Assembly: GCA_964607755.1 (NCBI GenBank)
Contig: CAZSMC010000077.1
Coordinates: 1-19,189, forward strand
From: CAZSMC01 sp964607755
GTDB taxonomy: Bacteria; Zhuqueibacterota; Zhuqueibacteria; Residuimicrobiales; Krinioviventaceae
Length of the DNA: 19,189 bases
Reading direction: 5' to 3'
A model generated the notes under the pieces. It ran no database searches, had not been told where the DNA came from, and saw only the letters and a list, made by a program, of their open reading frames with translations. This document shows positions 1-5,888 of the stretch, one piece after another. A program made the translations under genes and the position numbers. Every line of letters starts with the position of its first letter. Positions within the stretch are counted from its first letter, which is position 1.

Positions 1-20
1 TTGGAAAAGTATTATGGTTG

Positions 21-165
21 CTTAATCATAATGGCTCGCTGGCCGCCTACCCTACTTTTAACCGCCGATTCGTTCAGGCACATTTCGGGGTAGTTTCAAG
101 TTTGGTTGGTTTGCGTTAGCTTGTCCGATGCGGTTAAAACGGCTGATTTAATTGTTATGGGTGAT
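21..165. repeat. Imperfect dyad element upstream of vapBC (possible degenerate attC)
   Basis: The stretch contains a perfect 10-base inverted repeat, TTTTAACCGC at 56-65 and GCGGTTAAAA at 130-139, separated by 64 bases with no open reading frame. A shorter outer match pairs CATAA near 27-31 with TTATG near 155-160. Wide, weakly paired arms around a non-coding spacer are typical of long integron attC sites and of other mobile dyad elements. It lies on the other side of vapBC from a better attC-like element at 945-1066. I cannot assign the conserved R and L boxes with confidence, so the attC reading is a guess; the inverted repeat itself is certain. Confidence 0.35.
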
Positions 166-167
166 GT

Positions 168-194
168 GATCAGTAACGATTCATAAAGTATAAT
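168..194 (+). promoter_or_regulatory. Candidate promoter for vapBC
   Basis: A perfect sigma70 -10 hexamer, TATAAT, lies at 189-194, about 95 bases before the antitoxin start. The -35 region 16-17 bases upstream (TGATCA or GTGATC) is a poor match. The region upstream of a toxin-antitoxin pair normally carries its own promoter, which supports the call. Confidence 0.35.
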
Positions 195-252
195 ATCGAG
201 AATTGGACCCAAATGTGAAAATTCGATTTCATTTTTCAGGCGTTTTGTTTAT

Positions 253-272
253 ATTTGGTAAAATTTGGTAAA
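253..272 (+). repeat. Tandem 10-bp direct repeat before vapB, possible operator
   Basis: ATTTGGTAAA occurs twice back to back, at 253-262 and 263-272, ending 19 bases before the antitoxin start codon and downstream of the candidate -10 box. Antitoxins of the VapB class bind repeats in their own promoter region to repress the operon. The repeat is seen directly; its role as an operator is inference. Confidence 0.4.
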
Positions 273-291
273 GCAATTGGAGATAAAGGAT

Positions 292-519
292 ATGTCGACT
301 CTTTCATCTATTACTATATCAGAACTAAAATCACTGCTTCGTTCTCTTAAGCTTCCATCTGATACCAGGCTATCCGTTACCTTTGAAGACGAGCAAGCAA
401 ATGCAGAGATACTGAAAAGGAAAACAGCGATTTCAGCTATGAAAAAACTTAAAGGTTCTGGAAACGGAAATCTTGTTTCTGTTCTTCTGGAGGAAAGGCA
501 GAAAGACAAACTTAAATGA
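292..519 (+). CDS. Putative VapB-type antitoxin
   Basis: This small, charged 75-residue protein is encoded directly upstream of a PIN-domain toxin, and its stop codon overlaps the toxin start by four bases (ATGA at 516-519). That is the classic arrangement for an antitoxin translated ahead of its toxin. The N-terminal segment (ITISELKSLLRSLKLP) is helical, the middle has a short beta-prone stretch (RLSVTF), and the C-terminus is lysine-rich and probably wraps the toxin. I place the start at ATG 292 because GGAG at 279-282 sits nine bases before it; a TTG at 265 is in frame but has no ribosome site. The sequence does not clearly show an AbrB, RHH or Phd DNA-binding fold, so the assignment rests mainly on context. 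Confidence 0.6.
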   Translation: MSTLSSITISELKSLLRSLKLPSDTRLSVTFEDEQANAEILKRKTAISAMKKLKGSGNGNLVSVLLEERQKDKLK

Positions 520-929
520 AGACCTACATTCTGGACACATCCGCATTGCTAACTTTTATTGAGAACGAAGCGGGCGTTGAAGATGTAGAAAAACTCCTTC
601 TTGATGCTATCGAAGGCAAAGTTCAGATATTCATTTCCGCAGTCAGTACTATCCAACTCTATTATGTCTCCCTCCGAGAACAAGGAAAAACAGTAGCAGA
701 CGAAAGGCTGCAACTAATCGATGGTCTCCCAATAAAACAGCAGTCTCTACACTCAGATATGGCGAAAATAATAGGAGAGATTAAAGAAAGCAAATCAATG
801 TCATTTGCAGACTGTTGTATCGCTGGATTGGCCAAAATATATAAAGCAACTATCGTTCATAAAGATCCTGAATTTGAACAAATAAAGGACGAGTTAAAGC
901 AGCATAAACTGCCGTATAAGAGCGTGTAG
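516..929 (+). CDS. vapC: PIN-domain toxin, VapC family
   Basis: This 137-residue PIN domain is the usual length for VapC ribonuclease toxins, which cleave tRNA or rRNA using a Mg2+ site formed by three or four acidic residues. The N-terminal strand ILDTSAL supplies the first Asp (D7). The SFADCCIAGLAK segment supplies the central Asp (D99), and KDPEF supplies the last acidic position (D117). At the second conserved acidic position, where the family has Glu after an ISA strand, this protein has Gln (Q47, codon CAA). Loss of that carboxylate may weaken catalysis. It is coupled to the antitoxin by a four-base overlap. The pair sits between dyad elements, a common setting for cassette-borne toxin-antitoxin systems. 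The family is clear; activity is uncertain. Confidence 0.85.
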   Translation: MKTYILDTSALLTFIENEAGVEDVEKLLLDAIEGKVQIFISAVSTIQLYYVSLREQGKTVADERLQLIDGLPIKQQSLHSDMAKIIGEIKESKSMSFADCCIAGLAKIYKATIVHKDPEFEQIKDELKQHKLPYKSV

Positions 930-944
930 AAATCCTGCGAGCAC

Positions 945-1066
945 ATAACAAGCGGCTCAATCCGACCAAAGGGCGCCGGTTTTTTGGTTGGGTTGAGTGC
1001 TCTCTCAAAGCTTTTTGGGGTTGTCAAGTAAAGTGCGGCTTAGCCCTTTGGCGGGTTAGCCGCAGC
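945..1066 (+). repeat. attC-like (VCR-type) imperfect dyad
   Basis: About 120 bases with the layout of a long integron attC site. It starts with ATAACAA, followed by a 15-bp stem (956-970 with 983-997, two G-T wobbles) around a 12-base loop. The motif GTTGTCA comes near 1019-1025, and a terminal hairpin (GCGGCT with AGCCGC, inner GCC-CTTT-GGC) spans about 1035-1063. From memory, the Vibrio cholerae VCR also begins TATAACAA, contains CTCAA/TTGAG arms, and ends in a GCCCCTTAGGCGGGCGTTA-like stretch, which this end resembles. No integrase gene is in the window. The dyad is directly visible; calling it attC is inference. Confidence 0.5.
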
Positions 1067-1121
1067 ATTAAGACTATCGATAAAGATCGTTAGCTAATTT
1101 CATCAAAGGTAGCTCATTAGA

Positions 1122-1415
1122 ATGAGACAAATCATAACAATTTTCAATATAATTTTGCTACTTTTGACTTTTGTCGCTTACAGCCAGACATCCATTCCTA
1201 CAGATATTATCATTGATCGCGGCGGCATACTACTTAAAGGCAAGTTCTATATTTCAGAAGGTGAAGGAAATATTGCCACGGTGATATTATTGCATGGCTT
1301 CCCTGGAAATGAAACAGATGTTCTTGGGCTTGGAAGTGAACTTTCTCAGGCAGGCATCAATGTCATGACTTTTAACTACAGTGGTATTGATTACAAACAC
1401 CCCGGAAATTATTAA
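1122..1415 (+). pseudogene. Truncated secreted alpha/beta hydrolase (N-terminal third)
   Basis: Residues 1-22 form a signal peptide (Met-Arg start, long Ile/Leu core, cleavage near AYSQ). The next 75 residues read as the beginning of an alpha/beta hydrolase. They contain a strand leading to LLHGFPG, the oxyanion-loop HG motif typical of esterases and dienelactone-hydrolase-like enzymes, and a later FNYSG strand-turn. The frame then stops at 1413-1415, before the nucleophile elbow GxSxG, the acidic residue and the catalytic His, which a 250-300 residue enzyme would carry. No continuation of the fold is visible in other frames downstream. It is therefore a remnant or a fusion breakpoint, not a working enzyme. 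A weak AAAGG lies about 12 bases before the ATG. Confidence 0.6.
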
Positions 1416-1440
1416 ACCTTATCAGCAAATAACGAAAATT

Positions 1441-1683
1441 ATGCAGAACAATAATATCATGAAAAGCATGATAGAAAGCATGATGGAAGAACAAGGTATT
1501 GTCAAAACAGGACAAAAGGGTGACTGGTACGTGTTGGTCGAGAAAAACGGCCCTGAAGATTACAAGATATCAGCGTTGCATGACAACGTCCTTGTCCAGG
1601 TTGATGATGCGGAGAGTGAAGAAACAGCGCAAAAGTTCATGGGACTCATTGATCTGAACGGCGTGGCGCGAACTGCAAAGTAA
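1441..1683 (+). CDS. Short hypothetical protein, possible C-terminal fragment (DUF4252-like?)
   Basis: This 80-residue open frame starts at ATG 1441; the same frame is open upstream to a GTG at 1381. It begins with a Met- and Asn-rich helix, followed by strand-rich sequence (WYVLVEKNG, then NVLVQVDD) and an ending GLIDLNGVARTAK. The ending vaguely resembles the last strand-helix of DUF4252 lipoproteins (a GDIDLxxIxxLxK pattern), but that is recall without an alignment. It has no signal peptide of its own and no good ribosome site. It follows the broken hydrolase at once, so it may be the surviving tail of a second gene joined by a deletion. Confidence 0.35.
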   Translation: MQNNNIMKSMIESMMEEQGIVKTGQKGDWYVLVEKNGPEDYKISALHDNVLVQVDDAESEETAQKFMGLIDLNGVARTAK

Positions 1684-1710
1684 AAACGCACAATCAATTA
1701 AAACAAATCC

Positions 1711-1740
1711 GACAATCCCAATTGTCAGTTTTTCTTCTTT
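1711..1740 (+). terminator. Candidate intrinsic terminator after the 1441 ORF
   Basis: A 6-bp perfect stem, GACAAT at 1711-1716 and ATTGTC at 1721-1726 with loop CCCA, is followed on the + strand by AG and a T-rich run (TTTTTCTTCTTT). On the minus strand the tail is weaker (GGATTTGTTTT), so it could also serve the helicase gene that ends at 1725, with which it overlaps. The stem is short, hence moderate confidence. Confidence 0.4.
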
Positions 1741-3314
1741 GCATGTGATATCAAAGGCTTTTGCCCTTTTTTCTTAAAACTGACAATAATTTTTTCAGCT
1801 TTTTCAAAAGGAACCGTAATAAAAGAAAAGTTATCCATGATCTGTATATCACTAATATGGTTGGGTTTTATTGAAACACGGCTTGAAACAAGGTCAACAA
1901 GTGTCCTGACTGAGATATTGTCGTTTTTGCCCAATGCGACAAAAAGCCTTGCTTTGCCCTGCCGGTCAAGTTGTTTCCCATTCGCATTCACTTTTGCTAT
2001 TTCATTATAAGTATCAGGATTAAGTTCGTCGTCAAAACTATAATGAAGCAAAGCAGCCAGGGCTTCTGTCGGATGGTTATCTTTTAGCAACTTTTTAGCC
2101 CAGTCATAATATTGACCATCAACTTTTTTGTTTACAATAGAGACCAGATCATCCGATATTTTTTTCTTCTTTGCATAGATAATATCATCTACTTTTGGTA
2201 CTTTGGATTTTTTAATATCAGTTTTTGCTGCCCGTTGGATAAAAACCAATCTTTTATACTCACTGGGGGTAATAAATGTAATAGCTGTACCCACTTTACC
2301 GGCTCTTCCTGTACGCCCAATGCGATGCACATAGGATTCAGGGTCCTGGGGCAATGAATAATTGATAACATGGGTGATGTTATTCACATCGATACCGCGG
2401 GCAGCCACATCGGTTGCGACAAGGATATTGACAGTTCGATTTTTAAATTTTCCCAAAGATCTTTCTCTCTGGGCTTGTGAAATATTTCCATGAATGGCTT
2501 CTGCATCATATCCCCTGTCCAGCAAATGGCCAACAACAGAATCAACATCGTTCTTTGTCCGGCAGAAAATCAAACCATGAAATTCATCTTCGATATCAAC
2601 GAGTCTGCACAACGTTTCAAATTTATCCGACGCTTTCACTTCAAAATAGATTTGTTCTGTCAAATGCGTTGTCAGTTGTTCTTTTTTATCTTTAACAAGC
2701 TCGTACCCGTTCATGTATTTATATGCCAGCTCCTTTATCCGTCCCGGCATTGTTGCCGAAAACAATAGAGTTCTCTTTTCAGGGTTGGTGTACTGTAATA
2801 TTTTTTCAATGTCATCGATGAATCCCATACTGAGCATTTCATCTGCCTCATCAAGTATTAGATGCTTGATGTGTTCAAGATTGAGTGTCTTTCTGTAAAG
2901 ATGATCCATAATCCTGCCTGGAGAACCAACCACGATATGAACACCCTTTTTTAGACCACGTAATTGCTGACCGATTGATTGACCGCCATAAATCGGTATC
3001 GTTTTAACATTCTTGTTTCCCTTGAGTGAATTGATTTCTTCAGATACCTGAATGGCTAATTCACGAGTGGGAACAAGAATTAAAGCCTGAACGGTTTTAT
3101 AATCTGTATTAATCATTTCAATCAGCGGTAGTCCAAAAGCTGCGGTCTTGCCTGTACCGGTTTGGGCCTGGGCAATGATATTTGTATCATTTCTCAGCAT
3201 CACCGGAATAGTCATGGTTTGAATTGCCGTCGGTTCTTCAAATCCTTTTTTATTTATAGCATCCAGTATTTGTGTGGAAAAACCAAAATCCTGGAACGTT
3301 TTTCTATTTTTCAT
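1725..3314 (-). CDS. deaD: DEAD-box RNA helicase, DeaD/CsdA-like, with DbpA-type RNA-binding tail
   Basis: This ATP-dependent RNA helicase of 529 residues belongs to the family that unwinds short duplexes during ribosome assembly and mRNA decay, especially in the cold. All core motifs are intact: Q motif GFEEPTAIQ at 24-32, Walker A AQTGTGKT at 50-57, PTRELA at 82-87, GG at 110-111, SPGR at 131-134 (Ser for the usual Thr), DEAD at 155-158, SAT at 186-188, ARGID at 305-309 and HRIGRTGR at 330-337. The C-terminal part, about 455-525 (ARLFVALG onward), matches the DbpA RNA-binding fold found in DeaD and DbpA. The tail is lysine-rich. It starts 27 bases after the RRM gene and is probably cotranscribed with it. 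The family is very secure; exact orthology to E. coli DeaD is less so. Confidence 0.93.
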   Translation of the reverse strand: MKNRKTFQDFGFSTQILDAINKKGFEEPTAIQTMTIPVMLRNDTNIIAQAQTGTGKTAAFGLPLIEMINTDYKTVQALILVPTRELAIQVSEEINSLKGNKNVKTIPIYGGQSIGQQLRGLKKGVHIVVGSPGRIMDHLYRKTLNLEHIKHLILDEADEMLSMGFIDDIEKILQYTNPEKRTLLFSATMPGRIKELAYKYMNGYELVKDKKEQLTTHLTEQIYFEVKASDKFETLCRLVDIEDEFHGLIFCRTKNDVDSVVGHLLDRGYDAEAIHGNISQAQRERSLGKFKNRTVNILVATDVAARGIDVNNITHVINYSLPQDPESYVHRIGRTGRAGKVGTAITFITPSEYKRLVFIQRAAKTDIKKSKVPKVDDIIYAKKKKISDDLVSIVNKKVDGQYYDWAKKLLKDNHPTEALAALLHYSFDDELNPDTYNEIAKVNANGKQLDRQGKARLFVALGKNDNISVRTLVDLVSSRVSIKPNHISDIQIMDNFSFITVPFEKAEKIIVSFKKKGQKPLISHAKKKN

Positions 3315-3341
3315 TCATTGCTCTTTTTTTCTGAATAACGA

Positions 3342-3614
3342 TTAACGTCTACGTCTGCGGGAGGACCGTTTGCGTCGATTTTCCGCCTGACTTATTTTGA
3401 TTTTCTGATCCTTGAGTTCTGTTCCGTTGAGAGCTTTGATTGCCTTGTCAGCTTCTGAATTATCAGGCATTTCCACAAAACCAAATCCTTTTGATCGCCC
3501 TGAAAATCTGTCAGTTATAATATTGACACTCTCAACATTGCCAAATTTAGAGAACAGATCATTCAGGTCATTCTCGGTAACATTATAGGAAAGATTTCCA
3601 ACATACATATTCAT
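3342..3614 (-). CDS. RNA-binding protein with one RRM and an Arg-rich tail
   Basis: This 90-residue single-RRM protein is of the type common in cyanobacteria and other bacteria (Rbp or cold-inducible RNA-binding proteins). RNP2 is MYVGNL at residues 3-8 and RNP1 is KGFGFVEM at 42-49. The aromatic residues that stack on RNA bases are present (Y4, F44, F46). After the fold, residues 79-90 form a basic tail of Arg and Lys with two Ser. GGAG lies six bases before the ATG, which fixes the start. It is the first gene of a two-gene unit with the helicase and has a long leader with nested hairpins. The likely role is chaperoning RNA together with the helicase; the pairing is inference from position. 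Confidence 0.92.
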   Translation of the reverse strand: MNMYVGNLSYNVTENDLNDLFSKFGNVESVNIITDRFSGRSKGFGFVEMPDNSEADKAIKALNGTELKDQKIKISQAENRRKRSSRRRRR

Positions 3615-3651
3615 AACGCACTCCGTTTTTTAAAATTATGCTGAATACCAG

Positions 3652-3706
3652 GCTATATGTTATTCCTCATGTCCAGCACATGAGGTACAGTACCGATCCA
3701 TATAGC
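3652..3706 (-). promoter_or_regulatory. Structured 5' leader of the RRM gene
   Basis: Two nested perfect inverted repeats lie 38-92 bases upstream of the RRM start. The outer 8-bp stem is GCTATATG at 3652-3659 with CATATAGC at 3699-3706. The inner 8-bp stem is CCTCATGT at 3665-3672 with ACATGAGG at 3678-3685, closing a five-base loop. No T-run follows, so it is not a terminator. Cold-induced RNA-binding protein genes often have structured leaders, which makes a regulatory RNA role plausible but unproven. Confidence 0.45.
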
Positions 3707-3995
3707 GATAGTTTTTGTAGTTGTAATATAATACCGGCGATCGACTCTTGCACACTTTACAATATAACTTTTAAACCTCAACCATGAAAAAAAGTTCTCC
3801 GTCCAACATGACCACGCCGGGGGTAAACAGAAAAAATAATTTGAGATGAGAACCAGAATAAATAAAAAGACGCTTTTATAAATAACCAAATTGATGCACT
3901 ATCAGCTTTTACGATAGGGAGACTCGCTGGCAGATTGTATTATTTGTCAGGCAGGGGTTGTTTCTTACCCATTATATTTGGTGTCTTCCAAATAC
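3707..3995. other. Intergenic region between cspA terminator and RRM leader
   Basis: This is AT-rich sequence with no supported gene. A 78-codon minus-strand frame with a TTG start and a hydrophobic N-terminus runs from 3889 into the leader. It lacks a ribosome site and overlaps the hairpins, so I do not call it. A promoter for the RRM-helicase unit must lie here. AT-rich TATTAT/TATAAT-like boxes occur on the minus strand near 3725-3735, but I cannot pair them with a convincing -35. Confidence 0.3.
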
Positions 3996-4024
3996 GAAAA
4001 ACCCCCGCCTCAAAAGACGGGGGC
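3994..4024 (-). terminator. Intrinsic terminator of the cold-shock gene
   Basis: Read on the minus strand, a GC-rich stem is formed by CCCCCG and CGGGGG (plus-strand positions 4018-4023 and 4002-4007), extended by partial pairing. A TTTTT run follows, and the structure lies 17 bases after the cold-shock stop codon. This is a textbook rho-independent terminator and separates that gene from the RRM-helicase unit. Confidence 0.88.
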
Positions 4025-4040
4025 AAATAATGAGCCGAAT

Positions 4041-4241
4041 TTATACTCTCGAAACGTCGGTCGCTTTTTGACCTTTCGGGCTATCCTCGACGTTAAATTC
4101 AACGGTTTCACCTTCGTCAAGTGTTTTGTATCCATCACCAACAATGCTGTTATAGTGAACAAATACATCTTTGCCTTCATCAGTAGTGATAAAGCCATAA
4201 CCTTTTGATCCGTTAAACCATTTGACTGTTCCTTTTTGCAT
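4041..4241 (-). CDS. cspA: Cold-shock domain protein, CspA family
   Basis: A single cold-shock domain of 66 residues, the normal length for this family of single-stranded RNA and DNA chaperones. The start MQKGTVKWFN is characteristic. RNP1 is KGYGFI at residues 13-18 and RNP2 is VFVHY at 26-30, with the aromatic nucleic-acid platform intact (W8, F9, Y15, F17, F27, H29). AAAGGA lies about nine bases before the ATG. The gene has its own terminator and a long upstream non-coding leader, typical of cspA genes regulated at the mRNA level. It lies next to two other RNA chaperone genes. Whether it is cold-induced or constitutive cannot be read from the sequence. Confidence 0.95.
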   Translation of the reverse strand: MQKGTVKWFNGSKGYGFITTDEGKDVFVHYNSIVGDGYKTLDEGETVEFNVEDSPKGQKATDVSRV

Positions 4242-4381
4242 AGAACCAATCCTTTGTCAAATATGAAAATTTATGTACAACGCAGTTTTCAGATCTCAAA
4301 AAAAAATCGCTTTAAATGGAACATATTTTTGTACCATTCTCAGCGACGTTGTTTTATTGTGTATTGTCTTTAAGAATGTAA
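4242..4381 (-). promoter_or_regulatory. Promoter and long leader of cspA
   Basis: About 140 bases lie between the upstream gene's terminator and the cspA ribosome site. On the minus strand just after that terminator, TTTACA is followed 17 bases later by CAATAA, a weak sigma70-like pair. The transcript would then carry a leader of roughly 100 bases containing a run of nine T residues. Long leaders are typical of cold-shock genes, but I see no sequence I can match to a known cold-box. Confidence 0.3.
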
Positions 4382-4411
4382 ACAAAAAAACCAAAAGCCC
4401 TGAAAACAGGG
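4382..4411 (-). terminator. Intrinsic terminator of the kinase-regulator operon
   Basis: The stem CCCTG with CAGGG around a TTTT loop (plus positions 4407-4411 and 4398-4402) is followed on the minus strand by CTTTTGGTTTTTTTG. It lies 128 bases beyond the stop of the response regulator and just before the cspA promoter region, so it insulates the two transcripts. Confidence 0.7.
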
Positions 4412-4538
4412 TACGAATAATTAATTGCTAATATAATACGACATTTATTCGCCAATAGCAAGTAATAATTTTGCACACACTATATCATTATTAGACAGTA
4501 CGCGCTCGTCTACATCTTTTGCAAAGCCGCATCCTCCC

Positions 4539-5885
4539 TCACTTTAGCCCATACTTTTTGATCTTGTACCGCAAGTGCCTTTCCGAGATACCCAACAATT
4601 CTGCAGCGCGGGTTTGAATACCATGACTTTTTCGCAGAGCGTCGACGATCATATTTTTCTCGAACGCTTCGACGCGTTCCTGAAATAAGCCAGCTTGATC
4701 GTCATAATTCTTGTTACCCGCGGCAATGCCAGGCAGGTCCGCGCGGGCAATGACGTCATCCCGACTGAGCACAACGGCCTGTTCGATCATATTTTCGAGC
4801 TCGCGTACATTGCCGGGATAATCATATTTCATCAATTGGTCCATGGCTTCCCGGGATATGGCCGTCACATTCTTGCCATGGCGTTCGGAATATTTTTTCC
4901 GAAAATGTTCAGCCAGTGCAGGAATATCTGTGCGCCGTTCGCGCAACGGCGGCAACTGAATGCTCACCACATTGAGGCGGTAATACAAATCTTCTCTGAA
5001 CTCGCCGGATTCTACCATTTTTGCAAGCGGGCGATTGGTGGCGGTTATGACTCGCACATCCACCTCGATTGACCCTGATGAACCGAGGCGTTCAATTCGC
5101 TGTTCTTGCAAAACACGCAACAGCTTCGCCTGAGTGTTGAGGGGAATATCAGCCACTTCGTCAATGAACAGGGTACCCTGGTGCGCCATTTCAAAACGCC
5201 CCTGGCGCTGCCGGTCCGCTCCGGTAAAAGCGCCTTTCTCGTGGCCAAACAATTCGCTTTCAACCAGGTTATCAGACAAGGCAGCAATGTTGACTGCGAC
5301 AAAAGGCTCATCGCGGCGAGGACTGGCATAATGGATTGCCCTTGCCACGAGTTCTTTGCCGGTACCACTTTCGCCGAGGATGAGCACGGTTGCCCGGCTC
5401 GGCGCCACCCGGGCGGCAACGCTGAGCGCTTTAGCCATGGCTGAACTCTTGCTGATAATTCCACCAAATTGCAGCCGTTCATCCGCCATTTCGCGGAGAC
5501 GTTTGTTTTCGGAAATGAGCTGCTTGCGCTCCAGCGTTTTTGCCATAGCCAATTCAAGCTGTTCCAGATCGATTGGCTTTGTGATAAAATCCGCAGCACC
5601 GTTTTTCATAGCCTGGGTCGCTGATTCGACATTGCCATAGGCCGTCATCACAATCACGTCGATATCCGGATTGAGCTGCTTGATGTTTTTCAAAAGCTCC
5701 TGTCCGTCCATGCCTGGCATGCGCATATCCGTGAGCACCAAATCGATGGTTTCGTTTTTTATCTTTTGAAACGCCTCTTCCCCGGTTTCCGCTGTTTTCG
5801 GGTTATGGCCTTTCTTTTTTAAAAAACCGGCCAATGCGTCCCGTTGCGCTGCTTCGTCATCAACCACCAAAATTGTCCAGGACAT
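4539..5885 (-). CDS. Sigma54-dependent response regulator, NtrC/AtoC/ZraR type
   Basis: A 448-residue regulator with the standard three-part layout. The receiver domain covers residues 1-120, with the acidic pair D9-D10, phospho-acceptor D53, T81 and K103. The AAA+ domain (about 140-370) has Walker A GESGTGKE at 171-178, the sigma54-contacting loop GAFTGA at 218-223, and Walker B LFIDEV at 239-244. A C-terminal Fis-type helix-turn-helix spans about 415-442 (TRAAELLGISERHLRYKIKKYG). All catalytic motifs are intact, so it should open sigma54 promoters when phosphorylated by its partner kinase. The start is three bases after the kinase stop, and GGAG of the ribosome site overlaps that stop, so the two are translationally coupled. 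The target genes cannot be inferred from this window. Confidence 0.95.
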   Translation of the reverse strand: MSWTILVVDDEAAQRDALAGFLKKKGHNPKTAETGEEAFQKIKNETIDLVLTDMRMPGMDGQELLKNIKQLNPDIDVIVMTAYGNVESATQAMKNGAADFITKPIDLEQLELAMAKTLERKQLISENKRLREMADERLQFGGIISKSSAMAKALSVAARVAPSRATVLILGESGTGKELVARAIHYASPRRDEPFVAVNIAALSDNLVESELFGHEKGAFTGADRQRQGRFEMAHQGTLFIDEVADIPLNTQAKLLRVLQEQRIERLGSSGSIEVDVRVITATNRPLAKMVESGEFREDLYYRLNVVSIQLPPLRERRTDIPALAEHFRKKYSERHGKNVTAISREAMDQLMKYDYPGNVRELENMIEQAVVLSRDDVIARADLPGIAAGNKNYDDQAGLFQERVEAFEKNMIVDALRKSHGIQTRAAELLGISERHLRYKIKKYGLK

Positions 5886-5888
5886 AAA

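Noticed and set aside
1..1100. Integron integrase or transposase linked to the dyad elements
   Set aside because: No frame in this region resembles a tyrosine recombinase or transposase.
3653..3889. 78-codon minus-strand frame with hydrophobic N-terminus upstream of the RRM gene
   Set aside because: TTG start, no ribosome site, overlaps the hairpin leader and has no recognisable fold.
4010..4249. 79-codon frame overlapping cspA
   Set aside because: Shadow of the cold-shock gene; it runs through the terminator stem.
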